From: UBA7672 sp963738625
Lineage (GTDB): Bacteria > Pseudomonadota > Alphaproteobacteria > Caulobacterales > Hyphomonadaceae
NCBI GenBank assembly: GCA_963738625.1
Contig: CAVTXH010000004.1
Location: forward strand, 1 to 64,000
Direction of reading: 5' to 3'
Length of the DNA stretch: 64,000 nt
The first letter of the stretch is position 1; every line of letters starts with the position of its first letter. This document shows positions 18,708-29,083 of this stretch, in pieces. A model generated the notes under the pieces. The model was given only the letters and a program-made list of their open reading frames with translations. It did no database searches and was not told where the DNA came from. The position numbers were made by a program, and so were the translations under genes.

Positions 18708-21218
18708 TTAGCTTGCGTGTTCGGGAATGCGGCGGGTGCGCGGGAGGGGTTGATCGTCGGGACCGTCGAGCGCTTCGAGCACCCAGGCGAGCTGGCGTGC
18801 CTTGAGGAAGCGGCGCCAGAACGCGACGGCGCCCGCCTGCATCTCAAGGCGGCTGATCAGCTCGCGCGAGGTTGAGTCGGAGGCGGCGCAGAAGGCCAAG
18901 GCCACCGGTCCAAGATCGAGTTCGAACAGTCGCCGGCCCTTGGGACTGGCATAGTAATAGTCGCGCTTGCGCTGGGCGGTGGCGATTAGCTCGATCTCGG
19001 TCTCGTTGAGCCCGAAGCGCTCATAGGCCTGCCGCTGTTGCGGTTCGAAGGCGCGCTCGTTTGGCAGGTAGATCCGGGTCGGACAGGATTCGATCAAAGC
19101 AGGCGCAATCGCGCTGTCGGCAACGTCGGCCAGTGACTGGGTCGCAAACACCACGGCGACATTCTTCTTGCGCAGCGTCTTCAGCCACTCACGGATGCGC
19201 GCGGCAAAGAGCGGCGAGTCGAGGAATAGCCAGGCCTCGTCCAGCACCAGGAGCGTGGGCCGTCCATCGAACCGCTCTTCCAGCCGATCGAAGAGATGGA
19301 GCAGGGCCGGCGCCGCCGCCTTCGGGCGCGCCATGATCTCTTCCATCTCGAAGAGGACAGCGTCGGAGAGCTTGAGGCGATCCTCCGCGCCGTCGAAGAT
19401 CGCGCCATAGGCGCCATCCTGCGTGTAGGGCAGGAGGGCTGCTTGCAGTTCGGCGTCCTGCACGAGCAGGCGCAGGCCGGTCAGGTGGCGCTGTTCGCGT
19501 GGCGCGCTGGCAAGGGAGCCGAGCGCCGACCATACCCGCTCCTGCATTTCCGGCGTCTGGACGACGCCTTCCTGCCCGAGCAGCCCCATCACCCATTCGA
19601 GCGCCGCCGACCGGGCGGGGGGATCATCAATGCGCGCCAGCGGCTGGAAGGCGGGATTTGCGCCGCCGCCGAGATCAATGGCGTCGCCGCCGATGCCGAG
19701 GATCGCCGCCCGCGCCGATCCGCCCTTGTCGAACACAAAGACCTGAGCGTCGGGATAGCGCCGCCACTGCAGCGCGAGGAAGGAGAGCAATACCGACTTG
19801 CCGGCGCCTGTCGGCCCGATGACCAGCGTATGGCCGACGTCGCCGACATGGAGGTCGAGCCGGAAGGGCGTCGAGCCGTCGGTCCGGGTCACAGCCAGCG
19901 GCGGCGCGTCGAGATGCCGGTTCCACGGATCTCCCGCCCACGGCGTCGCCAGCGGCGCGATGTGCGCGAGGTTCAGCGTCGAGACCATGGGATGACGGAC
20001 ATTGGCCCAGGCATGGCCGGGCAGGCTGGACAGCCAGGCCTCGACGGCGTTGAGAGTCTCGGCGATCGTGGCGAAGCCGCGCGCAGAGATAATGCGCTCG
20101 GCGACGCGAAGCCGTGTCTCCGCCTCCTGCGGCGTGGCCCCCATCACGACAAGGGTCGAGGTGAAGAAGCCGAAGCCGATCAGCTCTGATCCGACCTCCT
20201 GCAGCGCCGCATCGACCTCTTCGGTCTTGGCGATGGCGTCTGGATTGGAGAAGGTCGCCTGCTCCTTCGTCAGCATCTCCTTGACCAGCGCGGAGAGCGA
20301 TTTGTGTTTGGAAAACCAGAGCCGGCGCCATTTGGTCAGTTCCCGTTCGGCCTCGCTGCGATCAAGGCAGAGGTGCCGGGTCATCCAGCGATAAGGCATG
20401 CCAAGTGCGTTGAGGTCGTCGAGCACGCCTGGATTGGTGAAGGGTGGGAAGCCCTTGAGGGTGAGGACGCGCAGGTGCTTGTCGCCCAGCATTGGCGCAA
20501 CGCCGCCCACGAGGGGTGCATCACACAGCAGGCCGTCGAGAAAGGCAGATGCCGCCGGCGCGCGGACGGGCGTCGCGCGGGGCGATACCGTGCGCTTCAG
20601 ATAGGTCAGCGTCGCGTCGTCATCGAGCGGATGGAATTCGGCGACGATTGCCTGGAACAGGCTGAACGCCCAGCCGCAGCTCTTTTCGAACTGCTCCAGC
20701 GCTTCGCGCGCTATCTGGCGGTCGATCGCCTTGCCCGGCTTTCCACGTTTTGCGGTTTCGGCTTTTGGCGCGGTCGCCTTCTTGTCCTGGTCGAGTTCGA
20801 AGAAGAAGCTCGACGCCTTGCGGCTGGAATCGGGCGCTGGCGTCCATTGCAGGGTAAGATGGTGGATGGTCTCGAACTGCGAGGACGCCTGCTCGAACGC
20901 GGCGGCCCGCTCGCTGTCGATCAGCCGCGACAGGTCATCCTCGAATGCCCCCGAGGGATAGTCAGTCACTTCGCGGCGTTCGGCCTCGATGTAGATGGCC
21001 CAGCCTGATCCCAGCCTGCGAAAGACATTGTTGACGCGCGCGACGAAGGACACGAGTTCCTCCGGCGTTGACGATCGGACGTCTGGTCCGCGGAACCGCG
21101 CCGTCTTCTGGAACGAGCCGTCCTTGTTGAGGGTGACGCCCGGCGCGACCAGGAGGCCCCATGGCAGGAAATCCTCAAGCCGGTTCGGCTGGTGGGCGTA
21201 GGGAGCGAAGCTGATCAT
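18708..21218 (-). CDS. trbE: TrbE/VirB4-like conjugation ATPase
   Basis: Cytoplasmic ATPase that powers pilus assembly and transfer. Walker A in VIGPTGAGKSVLLSFL, Walker B in TLLVLDEAWLFLDS, then KKNVAVVFATQSLADVADS; an N-terminal VirB4 domain precedes. About 836 residues, usual for the family and uninterrupted. ATG 21218 (MISFAPYAHQPNRLEDF) is preferred over the upstream in-frame start because AGGAG lies about eight bases before it. The gene follows trbD by 19 bases. Confidence 0.95.
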   Translation of the reverse strand: MISFAPYAHQPNRLEDFLPWGLLVAPGVTLNKDGSFQKTARFRGPDVRSSTPEELVSFVARVNNVFRRLGSGWAIYIEAERREVTDYPSGAFEDDLSRLIDSERAAAFEQASSQFETIHHLTLQWTPAPDSSRKASSFFFELDQDKKATAPKAETAKRGKPGKAIDRQIAREALEQFEKSCGWAFSLFQAIVAEFHPLDDDATLTYLKRTVSPRATPVRAPAASAFLDGLLCDAPLVGGVAPMLGDKHLRVLTLKGFPPFTNPGVLDDLNALGMPYRWMTRHLCLDRSEAERELTKWRRLWFSKHKSLSALVKEMLTKEQATFSNPDAIAKTEEVDAALQEVGSELIGFGFFTSTLVVMGATPQEAETRLRVAERIISARGFATIAETLNAVEAWLSSLPGHAWANVRHPMVSTLNLAHIAPLATPWAGDPWNRHLDAPPLAVTRTDGSTPFRLDLHVGDVGHTLVIGPTGAGKSVLLSFLALQWRRYPDAQVFVFDKGGSARAAILGIGGDAIDLGGGANPAFQPLARIDDPPARSAALEWVMGLLGQEGVVQTPEMQERVWSALGSLASAPREQRHLTGLRLLVQDAELQAALLPYTQDGAYGAIFDGAEDRLKLSDAVLFEMEEIMARPKAAAPALLHLFDRLEERFDGRPTLLVLDEAWLFLDSPLFAARIREWLKTLRKKNVAVVFATQSLADVADSAIAPALIESCPTRIYLPNERAFEPQQRQAYERFGLNETEIELIATAQRKRDYYYASPKGRRLFELDLGPVALAFCAASDSTSRELISRLEMQAGAVAFWRRFLKARQLAWVLEALDGPDDQPLPRTRRIPEHAS

Positions 21219-21237
21219 TGTCGGAATCTCCTGTAGC

Positions 21238-21504
21238 TCAGCACTCAAGCCGGCCGGTTATGCGCATCGCGCGCTTCAGGACGTCGATGGCGTCGGGGTC
21301 TCGTCTGGCGAGAAAGACTCCGACGATGTGACCCACGACGCCCACGGCTATGCCCACCAGCGGCGCGCCAGCGAAGGCGATGACCGCCGCCAGCGTGCCG
21401 TTGAGAATTGCGTAGGGACGCGGCGCCCCGCCCATGAGGATGGGTTGAGTGAGCGCCTGTCGCACAGGTGCGAGGTAGCCTGGAACATCCCTTGGATCTC
21501 TCAT
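21238..21504 (-). CDS. trbD: TrbD/VirB3-like conjugation protein
   Basis: Small inner-membrane protein of 88 residues: MRDPRDVPGYLAPVRQALT, then PYAILNGTLAAVIAFAGAPL and AVGVVGHIVGVFLARRDP, giving the two-helix hairpin of TrbD/VirB3. The longer frame that continues upstream is a read-through of trbC in the wrong frame and was not used; ATG 21504 fits the family start. It sits between trbC and trbE as usual. Confidence 0.9.
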   Translation of the reverse strand: MRDPRDVPGYLAPVRQALTQPILMGGAPRPYAILNGTLAAVIAFAGAPLVGIAVGVVGHIVGVFLARRDPDAIDVLKRAMRITGRLEC

Positions 21505-21542
21505 GTGAGGTCGCGCACCGATCTGTCCTGCCGGGGTTGGAG

Positions 21543-21875
21543 CTAGGGCAGAACCGCGCCGCCACCGCCGACCATCGGCAGGAAGAAGCTCGTCGCAGCG
21601 AACACGATCGCGAGGCCGAACAGGATCTGCAGCAGCTTCTTGAAGCCCTGGCCAACATCGCCGAAGGCGAGCGTCATGCCTGTCGCCACGATGATGAGGA
21701 TGGCGATGATCCGCGCCACCGGGCCGGTGATGGAGTCCATCACCGCAGTCAGTGGCCCCTCCCACGGCATGGCGCCGCCGGCGCCGCCGGTTGCGGCATG
21801 CGCCGCGCCGGTTGCAGCCAGGGCGATCAGGAAGAGCGGCGCTGTCCTCAGTATAGTGCGAAAATTGATGGTCAT
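21543..21875 (-). CDS. trbC: TrbC/VirB2-like pilin
   Basis: Pilin precursor of 110 residues. Signal segment LRTAPLFLIALAATGAAHA, cleaved to leave a small hydrophobic protein with two membrane segments (RIIAILIIVATGMTLAF and ILFGLAIVFAATSFFL) around a short GDVGQGFKK loop, the classic VirB2/TrbC pattern. It starts two bases after trbB ends. In related elements the product is further processed, often by TraF, which is encoded at 26620. Confidence 0.92.
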   Translation of the reverse strand: MTINFRTILRTAPLFLIALAATGAAHAATGGAGGAMPWEGPLTAVMDSITGPVARIIAILIIVATGMTLAFGDVGQGFKKLLQILFGLAIVFAATSFFLPMVGGGGAVLP

Positions 21876-21877
21876 AT

Positions 21878-22882
21878 CTATGCTCCACTAGGTGATCGAT
21901 GCGCCTTGAACCCAGGCGCTGCGGGTTCCCGCGCCCCCCGCTGATCGAGAATGGGCCGATCAAGCTTGGGCGCGTAGATCTCTGAAATCCGGCGGCCGGC
22001 CGGACCGCCGCGCTCGATGAAGACGACGAGGTCTACCGCTTCGGCGATCAACGCCGTTGGCGGGCTGGTCGAGGCCTCCATGGCGAGCTGCTCAAGCCGC
22101 GCAAGTGCGGCGCGCGCGGAATTGGCATGCAGCGTGGCGATCCCGCCCGGATGCCCTGTGTTCCAGGCCTTGAGCAGGTCGAGCGCTTCAGGCCCACGAA
22201 CCTCGCCGACCACGATCCGGTCAGGCCGCAAGCGGAGGGTCGATCTCACCAGATCAGATAACGTGACAGAGCCCGGCTGAGTGCGAAGCGCGACTACATC
22301 CTCGGCCGCACATTGCAGCTCGCGCGTGTCTTCAAGAATGACCACGCGCTCATTAAGTGCAGCGATCTCGGCAAGAAGCGCGTTGGCGAGCGTCGTCTTG
22401 CCCGATCCCGTGCCGCCGGCGACGATGATGTTCGCATGATCAGTGATCGCGTGTTTTAGCTCCAAACGCTGCGCATCGTTAATGACGCCGCTGGCGACGT
22501 AATCGTCGAGGCTGATGATCTGGCTGGCGGGCTTGCGAATGGCGAAGCAGGGCGCCCTCACGACGGGAGGCAGCAATCCTTCGAAGCGCTCGCCGCGCGG
22601 CGGGAGCTCAGCCGAGACGATCGGCCTGTCACGCGTGACTTCCGCGCCCGTCAGCGTAGCGATCAGCCTTATGGCCCGCTCCGTTTCCGTGGGTTCGAGA
22701 CGGAAGCCGGCAAACTCGCGCCCGCGCCCGACACGCTCGGCCCAGACGCGGCCATCGGGGTTGACGATCACCTCGATCGTATCCGCCGCAGCCAAGATCG
22801 TCGCGATGCTTGGCCCAAGCGCTGTCGCCAGCATGGCGAGACCGCGGGACGGATCGGAGGTTGACGCGTTGAGCGTGCTCAT
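21878..22882 (-). CDS. trbB: TrbB/VirB11-like conjugation ATPase
   Basis: Hexameric secretion ATPase of the mating channel. Walker A in IIVAGGTGSGKTTLANALL, Asp box VVILEDTREL, Walker B region RPDRIVVGEVRGPEALDLL and His box GGIATLHANS are all present. 334 residues from ATG 22882, which overlaps the copG stop as ATGA; the frame is open further upstream but that part lies inside copG. First gene of the trb set. Confidence 0.95.
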   Translation of the reverse strand: MSTLNASTSDPSRGLAMLATALGPSIATILAAADTIEVIVNPDGRVWAERVGRGREFAGFRLEPTETERAIRLIATLTGAEVTRDRPIVSAELPPRGERFEGLLPPVVRAPCFAIRKPASQIISLDDYVASGVINDAQRLELKHAITDHANIIVAGGTGSGKTTLANALLAEIAALNERVVILEDTRELQCAAEDVVALRTQPGSVTLSDLVRSTLRLRPDRIVVGEVRGPEALDLLKAWNTGHPGGIATLHANSARAALARLEQLAMEASTSPPTALIAEAVDLVVFIERGGPAGRRISEIYAPKLDRPILDQRGAREPAAPGFKAHRSPSGA

Positions 22883-23328
22883 TCGGCCGCTACCCCAACC
22901 GGGGGCTGGCCAGGGGCAGGCTCTGCGAACTGCTCCTTCCACACGCTTTTGCCGCTGCTCAGGCGGGCGGCGATGGCGGCGATAACATTCTGAAACCGAG
23001 CAGATCCACGTGCATTGAGCGCCGCACGGTCCATGTCGGGGATGTCCGGCGCCACGCTCATCGCGAACCGTGCCGTGTGAGCCGAAAGTTCGAAAAGCGT
23101 CTCCTGCGATTTTTCGATGCTGCCAAGGCGACGGGCAATGCTGTCGAGCTTGACGGTCAGGGCCGCATGCTCGGCTTCGCTCCGATCCGCGAAAGCGCGG
23201 ATGATCGCGTCTTCGACCACATCCGACACGCTCCGGTCCTTGAGAGCGGCGATGCGCCGAAGCGAGTCGGCCAGGTCAGGCGGGATGCGTGCGGTTATCT
23301 TGGTGCGGACCATGACGCGGCTACTCAC
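22879..23328 (-). CDS. CopG/RHH-like protein of the conjugation module
   Basis: 149 residues. The N-terminus (KITARIPPDLADSLRRIAAL, then RSVSDVVEDAIIRAF) is a ribbon-helix-helix DNA-binding fold; a longer C-terminal helical part follows. Such proteins are regularly encoded between traG and trbB in this element class and probably regulate the tra/trb genes or aid relaxosome function; the exact role is inferred. Start GTG 23328 overlaps the traG stop; ATG 23313 is an alternative. Confidence 0.85.
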   Translation of the reverse strand: MSSRVMVRTKITARIPPDLADSLRRIAALKDRSVSDVVEDAIIRAFADRSEAEHAALTVKLDSIARRLGSIEKSQETLFELSAHTARFAMSVAPDIPDMDRAALNARGSARFQNVIAAIAARLSSGKSVWKEQFAEPAPGQPPVGVAAE

Positions 23329-25319
23329 AAGCTGGTGTCGAATGTGTCGGGATCGAGGGCGAACACGGTCTGAGAGACGCTGGGGCCGGCGAGCGCCGCG
23401 CCTAAATCGTCTTCGGGCGCCGCGACAGGCGTGTCTGTTGGAGACGGCGTCGGCGTGGTCTCCACAGGCGACGAGAAGTCGAACGACTTCTGATGAAGCC
23501 CGGTGGCGCGGTTCTTCTGCGAACGCGGTGAAACTGGGCGTGGCGACGCGCGTGGCTGATGGAGGCCTGCCCGATGAAGGTATGGGCGGCGCGACAAATC
23601 CCGACCAGCTCGTCGCTATACCGTCGCCACCAAGGCGCGGCGAGGCAAATGGCGGACGGATGCGCTGCCTTGAACACCGGCTCGGCGAAATAGCGGACCT
23701 TTCTCGCGCGGATCGGCGGAGCGCCCCCCGTCAGGATCAGCGCCTCGTCAGATGGCAGCTGCATCACCTCGCCGGGCGTAAGCAGCGGCCGTGGCACTTC
23801 CTGGCGCGACACCATGGTATGGCCGAGCCACGGCGCCATGCGCGAGCCGGCATAGTTCATCTGGGCGCGCGTCTCGGTCGTGACGCCCAGCATGTCGGAT
23901 ATGCGCTTGGCGGTGCGCTCGTCGTTGCAGGCGAAGGCGACACGGATGTGCGCGTTGTCGAGGATCGACGAATGCTCGCCATAGGCCTGAGCAATCTGGT
24001 TCAGTGACTGCGCGACCAGGCAGGCCTTGATCCGGTAGCCGCGGATATAGGCGAGGGCGTGCTCGAAAAAGTCGAGTTTCCCGAGCTGGGGAAACTCGTC
24101 CAGCATGAGGAGGACGCGGCGTCCCCTGCCGTTCTCTTCCGCTGCGATCTCGGTCAAGCGCTTGAGGATCTGGTTCAGGACAAGACGCAGCAGCGCCTTG
24201 AGTCGCGAGATCTCCTCGGGCGGAATGACGAGGTAGAGCGAGACGGCGCGCGCTCCGGTGATGATGTCTTCAATTGAGAAGTCAGAGACTTCGGTTGCCC
24301 GCGCGAGGACGGGGTCACGATACAGCGTGAGGTAGCCCAACGCCGTCGAGACGACGCCTGATCGCTCAGCTTCAGCCATGTCCAGAAGCTGGCGCGCGCC
24401 AGAAGCGACGACAGGGTGCGGGGCGCCGTCCTTGATCTGCTTCTCAAGCATCTCCTCCAGCAGATCAACGACCGGACGCTTCGGATCTGCGAGCAGTTCC
24501 CCAAGGCGGGACAGGGTCTTCTTTTCTTCCGCGTAGAGCGTCCAAAGAATGGCGGCGACGAGGAGCTCAAAGGCGCGCAGCTGCCAGTGGCTGCGTTCGC
24601 GCAGCGCGCCTTCAGGGTCGACCAGCATATCGGCGAGGACTTGTGCGTCCCGCACTTCGGCTTCGCCCCGGCGAATCTGGGTGAGGGGGTTGTAGCGATG
24701 GGCGCCGTTCGTCGTTGGCGCAAAGCGGTACACCGGCCCGAAGGACGCGCGTAGCCCGGACGTGACAGTCCAGTTCTCACCTTTGAGATCAAGGGCGATG
24801 TAGGAGTGTCGCCACACAAGGCCTGTCGGCAGAGAGACGCCAACGCTCTTGCCTGTATTGGTGGGGGCGACGACGAGCACATGCTCATCGCCATCGTGGC
24901 GGAGGAGGGTGTTGCGCCAGGCGCCGAGGATCACCCCGTCGCCGGAGGTCAGACTGAGGCGCGCTGATATCGCGTGTCGTTGCCCAGCGCGCGCTGCCGT
25001 AGGTGTCAGAATGCTTGGCTTCACGCGATCGCCACAGCGAGAAGCCGAAGGCAGTCGCAACTGAGAGACCTGTACCGACGAGAAAGATCAGTGCGCCGGC
25101 CTGAAAGATGTCCCGTGCATAGGCGTCGAACTGGTACCACCACAGGAAGAATTTCCACGGCGCGTAGATGCGAACATCGAAGAGGATGCCATCGGGCGGC
25201 CCGAGCTGGGGCTGATGACCGAGCGCTTCAGCCGTCCACTGCGTCGCGACCACCAGGCTTGCGAGACACGCGCCAAGCACGCAGACAATCTGTCCCCAGT
25301 AGATCCTGCCGGCGCTCAT
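23325..25319 (-). pseudogene. traG: TraG/VirD4-like coupling protein (two frameshifts)
   Basis: Inner-membrane ATPase that delivers the relaxase-DNA complex to the channel. ATG 25319 opens with two membrane helices (QIVCVLGACLASLVVATQW and ALIFLVGTGLSVATAFGF). After a frame change near 24960 the NTPase domain follows: VVAPTNTGKSVGVSLPT (Walker A), SYIALDLKGENW, VLLMLDEFPQLGKLD (Walker B), CLVAQSLNQIAQAYG. A second change near 23590 leads to the authentic tail SFDFSSPVETTPTPSPTDT ending FALDPDTFDTSL. Only the frame is damaged; all catalytic motifs remain. Confidence 0.9.
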
Positions 25320-25622
25320 GGGTAGGTCGCCATCAGCAGCGCGATGCGCCCGATGGCGCGGGGTGCGCAGGCAATGCCGGGACTGAATCTGACCGCAAGA
25401 GGGCCAGCTATCGCGGCCTTCGCGCGCCGCGTCGGGGTAGTCGATGCGCGCTGCGGACGCGAAAAGGCGAGGCTGGTTCGGGCCTTGCATGGATAATGTC
25501 TTAACGGGGGGAGAGACGGGTCCATCGCGCACACTCAGCCAGTCGATTGACTAGGCTTAGGCGCGTCGGCGCGGGATCGCTTCCCAGTTTTTCCGCCAAG
25601 GGGTGGTTGAAAAGGAGCGAAC
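25320..25622. promoter_or_regulatory. Divergent spacer between traG and the lysR gene
   Basis: About 300 bases with no convincing gene on either strand. It must hold the promoters for the leftward traG-copG-trb operon and the rightward regulator. A short inverted repeat with arms AGTC and GACT around GATT lies at 25541-25552; LysR regulators commonly bind such spacers, but I see no unambiguous operator. Confidence 0.4.
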
Positions 25623-26582
25623 GTGGGTGGGGCGAAACTGGACTGGGATCGGCTTAAGGTTTTCCAGACTGTGGCCGACGCAGGCAGCATCAACGCTGCC
25701 GCCAAGGCGCTGTGCCGCAGCTATGGCAAGGTATCAAAGGACCTGGAAGAACTTGAGCGCGCCCTTGGCCATCAGCTGTTCGCACGATCCAATCGCGGGC
25801 TTGAGTTGACGGTCGTCGGCGAGGACATACTGAGATCGGCGCGCACGATGTCTGATTCCGTCCAGACCATCATCGAGCACGCAAATGAACGCAGCCCCGA
25901 GCATATCGTGATCTGCGCGCGAGACGGCATCGCAACCTACTGGCTGGCGCGCCATCTTCCTGATCTCCTGTCGACCCAGCCCAACGTCCGCATCTTCTTC
26001 AGGATCCTTCCCTCAACCCCCAACCTCGCAGACGGCGATGGCGACATCGCCATCCAGTTTGAACAGCCAAGCGCTGCAAATCTCGTCTCGCGGCCGCTGG
26101 GGTGGCTGCACTACATTCTCTACGCCTCGCCGGCCTATCTTGGTAAATTTGGCGAACCCAGGACGATGGCGGACCTGCAGGCGCACCGCTGTCTGCGCCT
26201 CTCGGGCGAGGAATATCAACCCGAACGCTGGAAGCCGGACGCTGCCGCCTGGGGCGCGATCCTGCCCAACACCATGGAGACCGATACCAGCACCGTCTTG
26301 ATGGAGGCCTGCGCTTCGGGCGCCGGGATCGCGGCCCTTCCGAGCTATGTGTCGGAGTGCGAACCTCGACTAAGGCCTTTGATCAATATCAAGCCGCTTG
26401 CCTCCGTGGGGTTCTGGTTGGCCTATACCGAACGCGTGCGCAACATGAAGGCAAGCGAACCGGTGCTCAGCTGGATCCGGTCGTGCTTTGACCCAAGACG
26501 CCATGCCTGCTTCCGCGAGCTCTATCTCCCACCCGAACCGAATTTCTGCGAACACGCCGGCTCTGGAAGACTGACGCTCTGA
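25623..26582 (+). CDS. LysR-family regulator of the conjugation module
   Basis: 319-residue transcriptional regulator. The N-terminal winged helix-turn-helix reads LDWDRLKVFQTVADAGSINA and LCRSYGKVSKDLEELERAL; the C-terminal periplasmic-binding-protein-like effector domain follows (YILYASPAYLGKFGEPR, EACASGAGIAALPSYVSE). Start GTG 25623 has AAGGAG about seven bases upstream. In this element family a lysR gene sits between traG and traF, so it probably controls transfer genes. The frame is intact, unlike traG next to it. Confidence 0.9.
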   Translation: MGGAKLDWDRLKVFQTVADAGSINAAAKALCRSYGKVSKDLEELERALGHQLFARSNRGLELTVVGEDILRSARTMSDSVQTIIEHANERSPEHIVICARDGIATYWLARHLPDLLSTQPNVRIFFRILPSTPNLADGDGDIAIQFEQPSAANLVSRPLGWLHYILYASPAYLGKFGEPRTMADLQAHRCLRLSGEEYQPERWKPDAAAWGAILPNTMETDTSTVLMEACASGAGIAALPSYVSECEPRLRPLINIKPLASVGFWLAYTERVRNMKASEPVLSWIRSCFDPRRHACFRELYLPPEPNFCEHAGSGRLTL

Positions 26583-26619
26583 TGACCGCAGGCATGCCGA
26601 AGTGAGACCGTCGCCATGA

Positions 26620-27180
26620 TTGGACATCGCCGTGAAGACGCTTGCTCCTGAGGGCGCGTCACGGGCAAGTCCCAAAGCGCACGGACGCAGACCCTTCCTG
26701 CTGGTGAGCCTCTGTGCGGGTGCAGTTGCGATGCTCATCGTCCCCGTGAGCGCTGCCTCTGCGCGCCTTGTCTGGAACGCCACGCCGAGCGCGCCGATCG
26801 GCCTATACGTGATCGAGCAGGGCAGGTGGCGTGTTGGCGATCGTGTCGCCGTTCGGCCATCCGAGCTGCTCGCCGAGGACCTGGAGCGCCGCGGCGTGCT
26901 GGCGCGCGGCAAGCTCCTCATCAAGCGCGTCGTGGCCGGGAAGGGGGATAGAGTGTGCCGTGACGGCGTGGACGTCACCGTGAACGGGTCGGCGGCGGCA
27001 ATAGCCCGGGACGCGTCAGGATCCGGCGAGGCTCTGCCTTTTTGGCGGGGATGTCGGACCCTGGGGTCTTGGGAGGTCCTGCTTCTTGGCGACACGGCGG
27101 ACTCCTATGATGGGAGATATTTCGGGGTGACGTCGGCCGACGATATTCTCGGTCGCGTCCGCATGCTGGTCGCTCTCTAG
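26620..27180 (+). CDS. traF: TraF-like S26 signal peptidase of conjugation
   Basis: Inner-membrane serine peptidase that in RP4-like systems matures the TrbC pilin. A single N-terminal helix (FLLVSLCAGAVAMLIVPVSA) precedes the catalytic serine in NATPSAPIGLYVIEQG and the lysine in LLIKRVVAGKGDRV; GDTADSYDGRYFG follows, as in other TraF proteins. The start is uncertain: TTG 26620 as the open frame begins, or GTG 26632. It follows lysR by 37 bases, probably in one transcript. Confidence 0.9.
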   Translation: MDIAVKTLAPEGASRASPKAHGRRPFLLVSLCAGAVAMLIVPVSAASARLVWNATPSAPIGLYVIEQGRWRVGDRVAVRPSELLAEDLERRGVLARGKLLIKRVVAGKGDRVCRDGVDVTVNGSAAAIARDASGSGEALPFWRGCRTLGSWEVLLLGDTADSYDGRYFGVTSADDILGRVRMLVAL

Positions 27181-27339
27181 AAGCTCGAATTGCGGCTTGC
27201 AGCGTTTGACGTCGGCAACGCCGGTGTCGCTTGCGCGTGCTTCTCCCGCGTCGCCTGCCGCGTCCGCTGTTCAAGGGACGCTGGCGCTCTTCGCCCTTGA
27301 GCAGCGGCCTCCAGCGGCAGGCGCGTGTGCGGGGTCGCG

Positions 27340-27544
27340 CGTCGCAGCAATGGCATTTCCTATCGGCTCGTTCGCTAGCCTGCGCTATTGCGTAATTTCC
27401 CTCATCGTCACCGCCAAGCTCAACGACATCAATCCGCAGGCGGGGCTCGTCGATGTCCTCGCCCGCATCGTCGATCACGCCGCCGGCCGGCTCAACGAAC
27501 TGCTGCCGTGGAAGACCTCGACCGCTCTCGGCCGAGCCGCCTGA
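27340..27544 (+). mobile_element. IS66-family transposase C-terminal remnant
   Basis: The last 50 or so codons read LIVTAKLNDINPQAGLVDVL and ARIVDHAAGRLNELLPW, which matches the conserved C-terminus of IS66 TnpC transposases. Nothing upstream resembles the rest of the transposase, and no terminal repeats were found. It marks the border between the conjugation module and the broken block to its right. The 260 bases after it (27545-27804) show no recognisable gene. Confidence 0.7.
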
Positions 27545-27804
27545 CCGCGGCCCTGGGATACCTTACGAACGGATCTGGGATACTTGCTGGAGTTCGTAGA
27601 TCCCCGGCGACCCGCCCTGGGTGACCGAAGCGCAAATGTCCATCGGGCCGCAACCCTTTTTCTCGTCGATGTGGGCGGTGACTGCTCGTGTTCAGTCCAA
27701 GATTGATGGAGCTGATCCAGGCGCCGCAAGGCTGGATACTCGGCGAGCGCGGTGCGTCTCTGGACCAACGCAACACCGACCGCATGCCGCCGCGGGATCC
27801 GGAT

Positions 27805-28863
27805 CTACTTGCGCGGCAGTCCGGCAAGAATGACGGCGTGCGAAGGCGTCATCAGGATACCGACGCCATAGACATCGTCACGCCCTGGCGCGCCAGCATC
27901 GTGCGCATGACGCGCCAGCAGGGCGTCAACCGAGTCGGGTTCCGGCATCGCCCCCGCCAACAAAGCGGATATGTGCGGGGTCGCATAGGAAGTGCCAATC
28001 AGCAGGTCGCGCCGATCGTGTCCCGGCTGACGTTTCACCCAGCGCGGCGATATCGACGTGCGGACCGCGGCCAGAATAGATGTAGGGCTTTCCGGCAGAA
28101 TCAATTGCGGCAACCCCCACGACTTCCGGAATAGGCCGCCGGAAAGGTCGGCGGGGCCGCAGGGCCTTCATTGCCGACCGCTGCGACGAGCGTCACGCCG
28201 AGTTTGACCGTTTTTTCAACAGCACGACGAAGTGCGGCGTGGTCGGGTCCGGCGAGGCTGAGATTGACAACCTTCGTCCCAGCCACGGCCATTCTGTCGA
28301 GCCCCACCACGAGTGCGGCGACATCGGCCGATCCGTCACCGCCATCCGCGCGCATCACATCAACGAGCAACAAACTGATCGGGCCTCGCGTCGAAGTCCT
28401 CTGCGAGGTCTGCGAGAAGAATTCCAGCAACCACCTCGCCGTGCGCAATCCTGGCTGGCTGCTGAGCACCAGCCGGTCTACAACCCAGCCGTAGACCTTG
28501 TCGCTCGCGAAACCGACGATCACGCCGACCGGTCCAACGAACTTCAGGGCGTCGAATCATTCGAGATCTGGGGTCGCAAGGGACGACATCCGGGGCGGGC
28601 CCGTCGAGCGTTAGACATAGTTGTAGCCAGAAGGCAGAGGCTGGCTCGCGCGAGCGGAGCAGATCGAGCGCCTGAGCAGAGGTTACTCCCTTCCGGGCGT
28701 CGCAGCGTCGCCACGACAGCGCCAATTGCGCTGCAGCTCCGCGATTCGACGACCACAAATCCCAGAGCTTCGGCGCGTTGCACGAAGCGGCATCGTCCGA
28801 CATGACGACAAGCTCGCCTTCGCGAAACGGGCTGCCGGCAGTCGTCGTTCTCAAGCCGGCCAT
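27805..28863 (-). pseudogene. S8 subtilisin-like serine peptidase (many frameshifts)
   Basis: Pieces in alternating frames rebuild a subtilase. Near 28800 the prodomain-like region reads GELVVMSDDAAS and ALGFVVVESRS, then AIGAVVATLRRPEG. The catalytic His lies in AHGEVVAGILLADL, a conserved block reads DVAALVVGLDRMAVAGTKVV and VAAVGNEGPAAPPTFPAAY, and the catalytic Ser is in GTSYATPHISALLAG. The catalytic Asp region (expected VGVID) is scrambled between frames near 28520. It lies divergent from an ECF sigma/anti-sigma pair, an arrangement seen for extracytoplasmic subtilases in alphaproteobacteria. At least five frame changes within 1 kb. Confidence 0.75.
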
Positions 28864-29083
28864 ACGGCTCTGGCCTGGTTTTCCTGGTCCTCGCTACCCC
28901 GTCGTCGTCCTCGTCATCACCGTCGCGTCGTCGCCATTGCTTCCAGGAGCCGGAGCTACTCGTCTTCATCGTCTCGTCCGGATGGTCGTCTGCTCAGATC
29001 CGGTATTCGTCGGCCAGCTCGTTGTCGATGCTCGCCGTCACTGTCGTCCGTCTCGACGCGACCTCCAGAACTCATCGCGAGCG

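Noticed and set aside
19296..20189. Plus-strand protein of 297 residues opposite trbE
   Set aside because: Antisense shadow of an intact VirB4-type ATPase.
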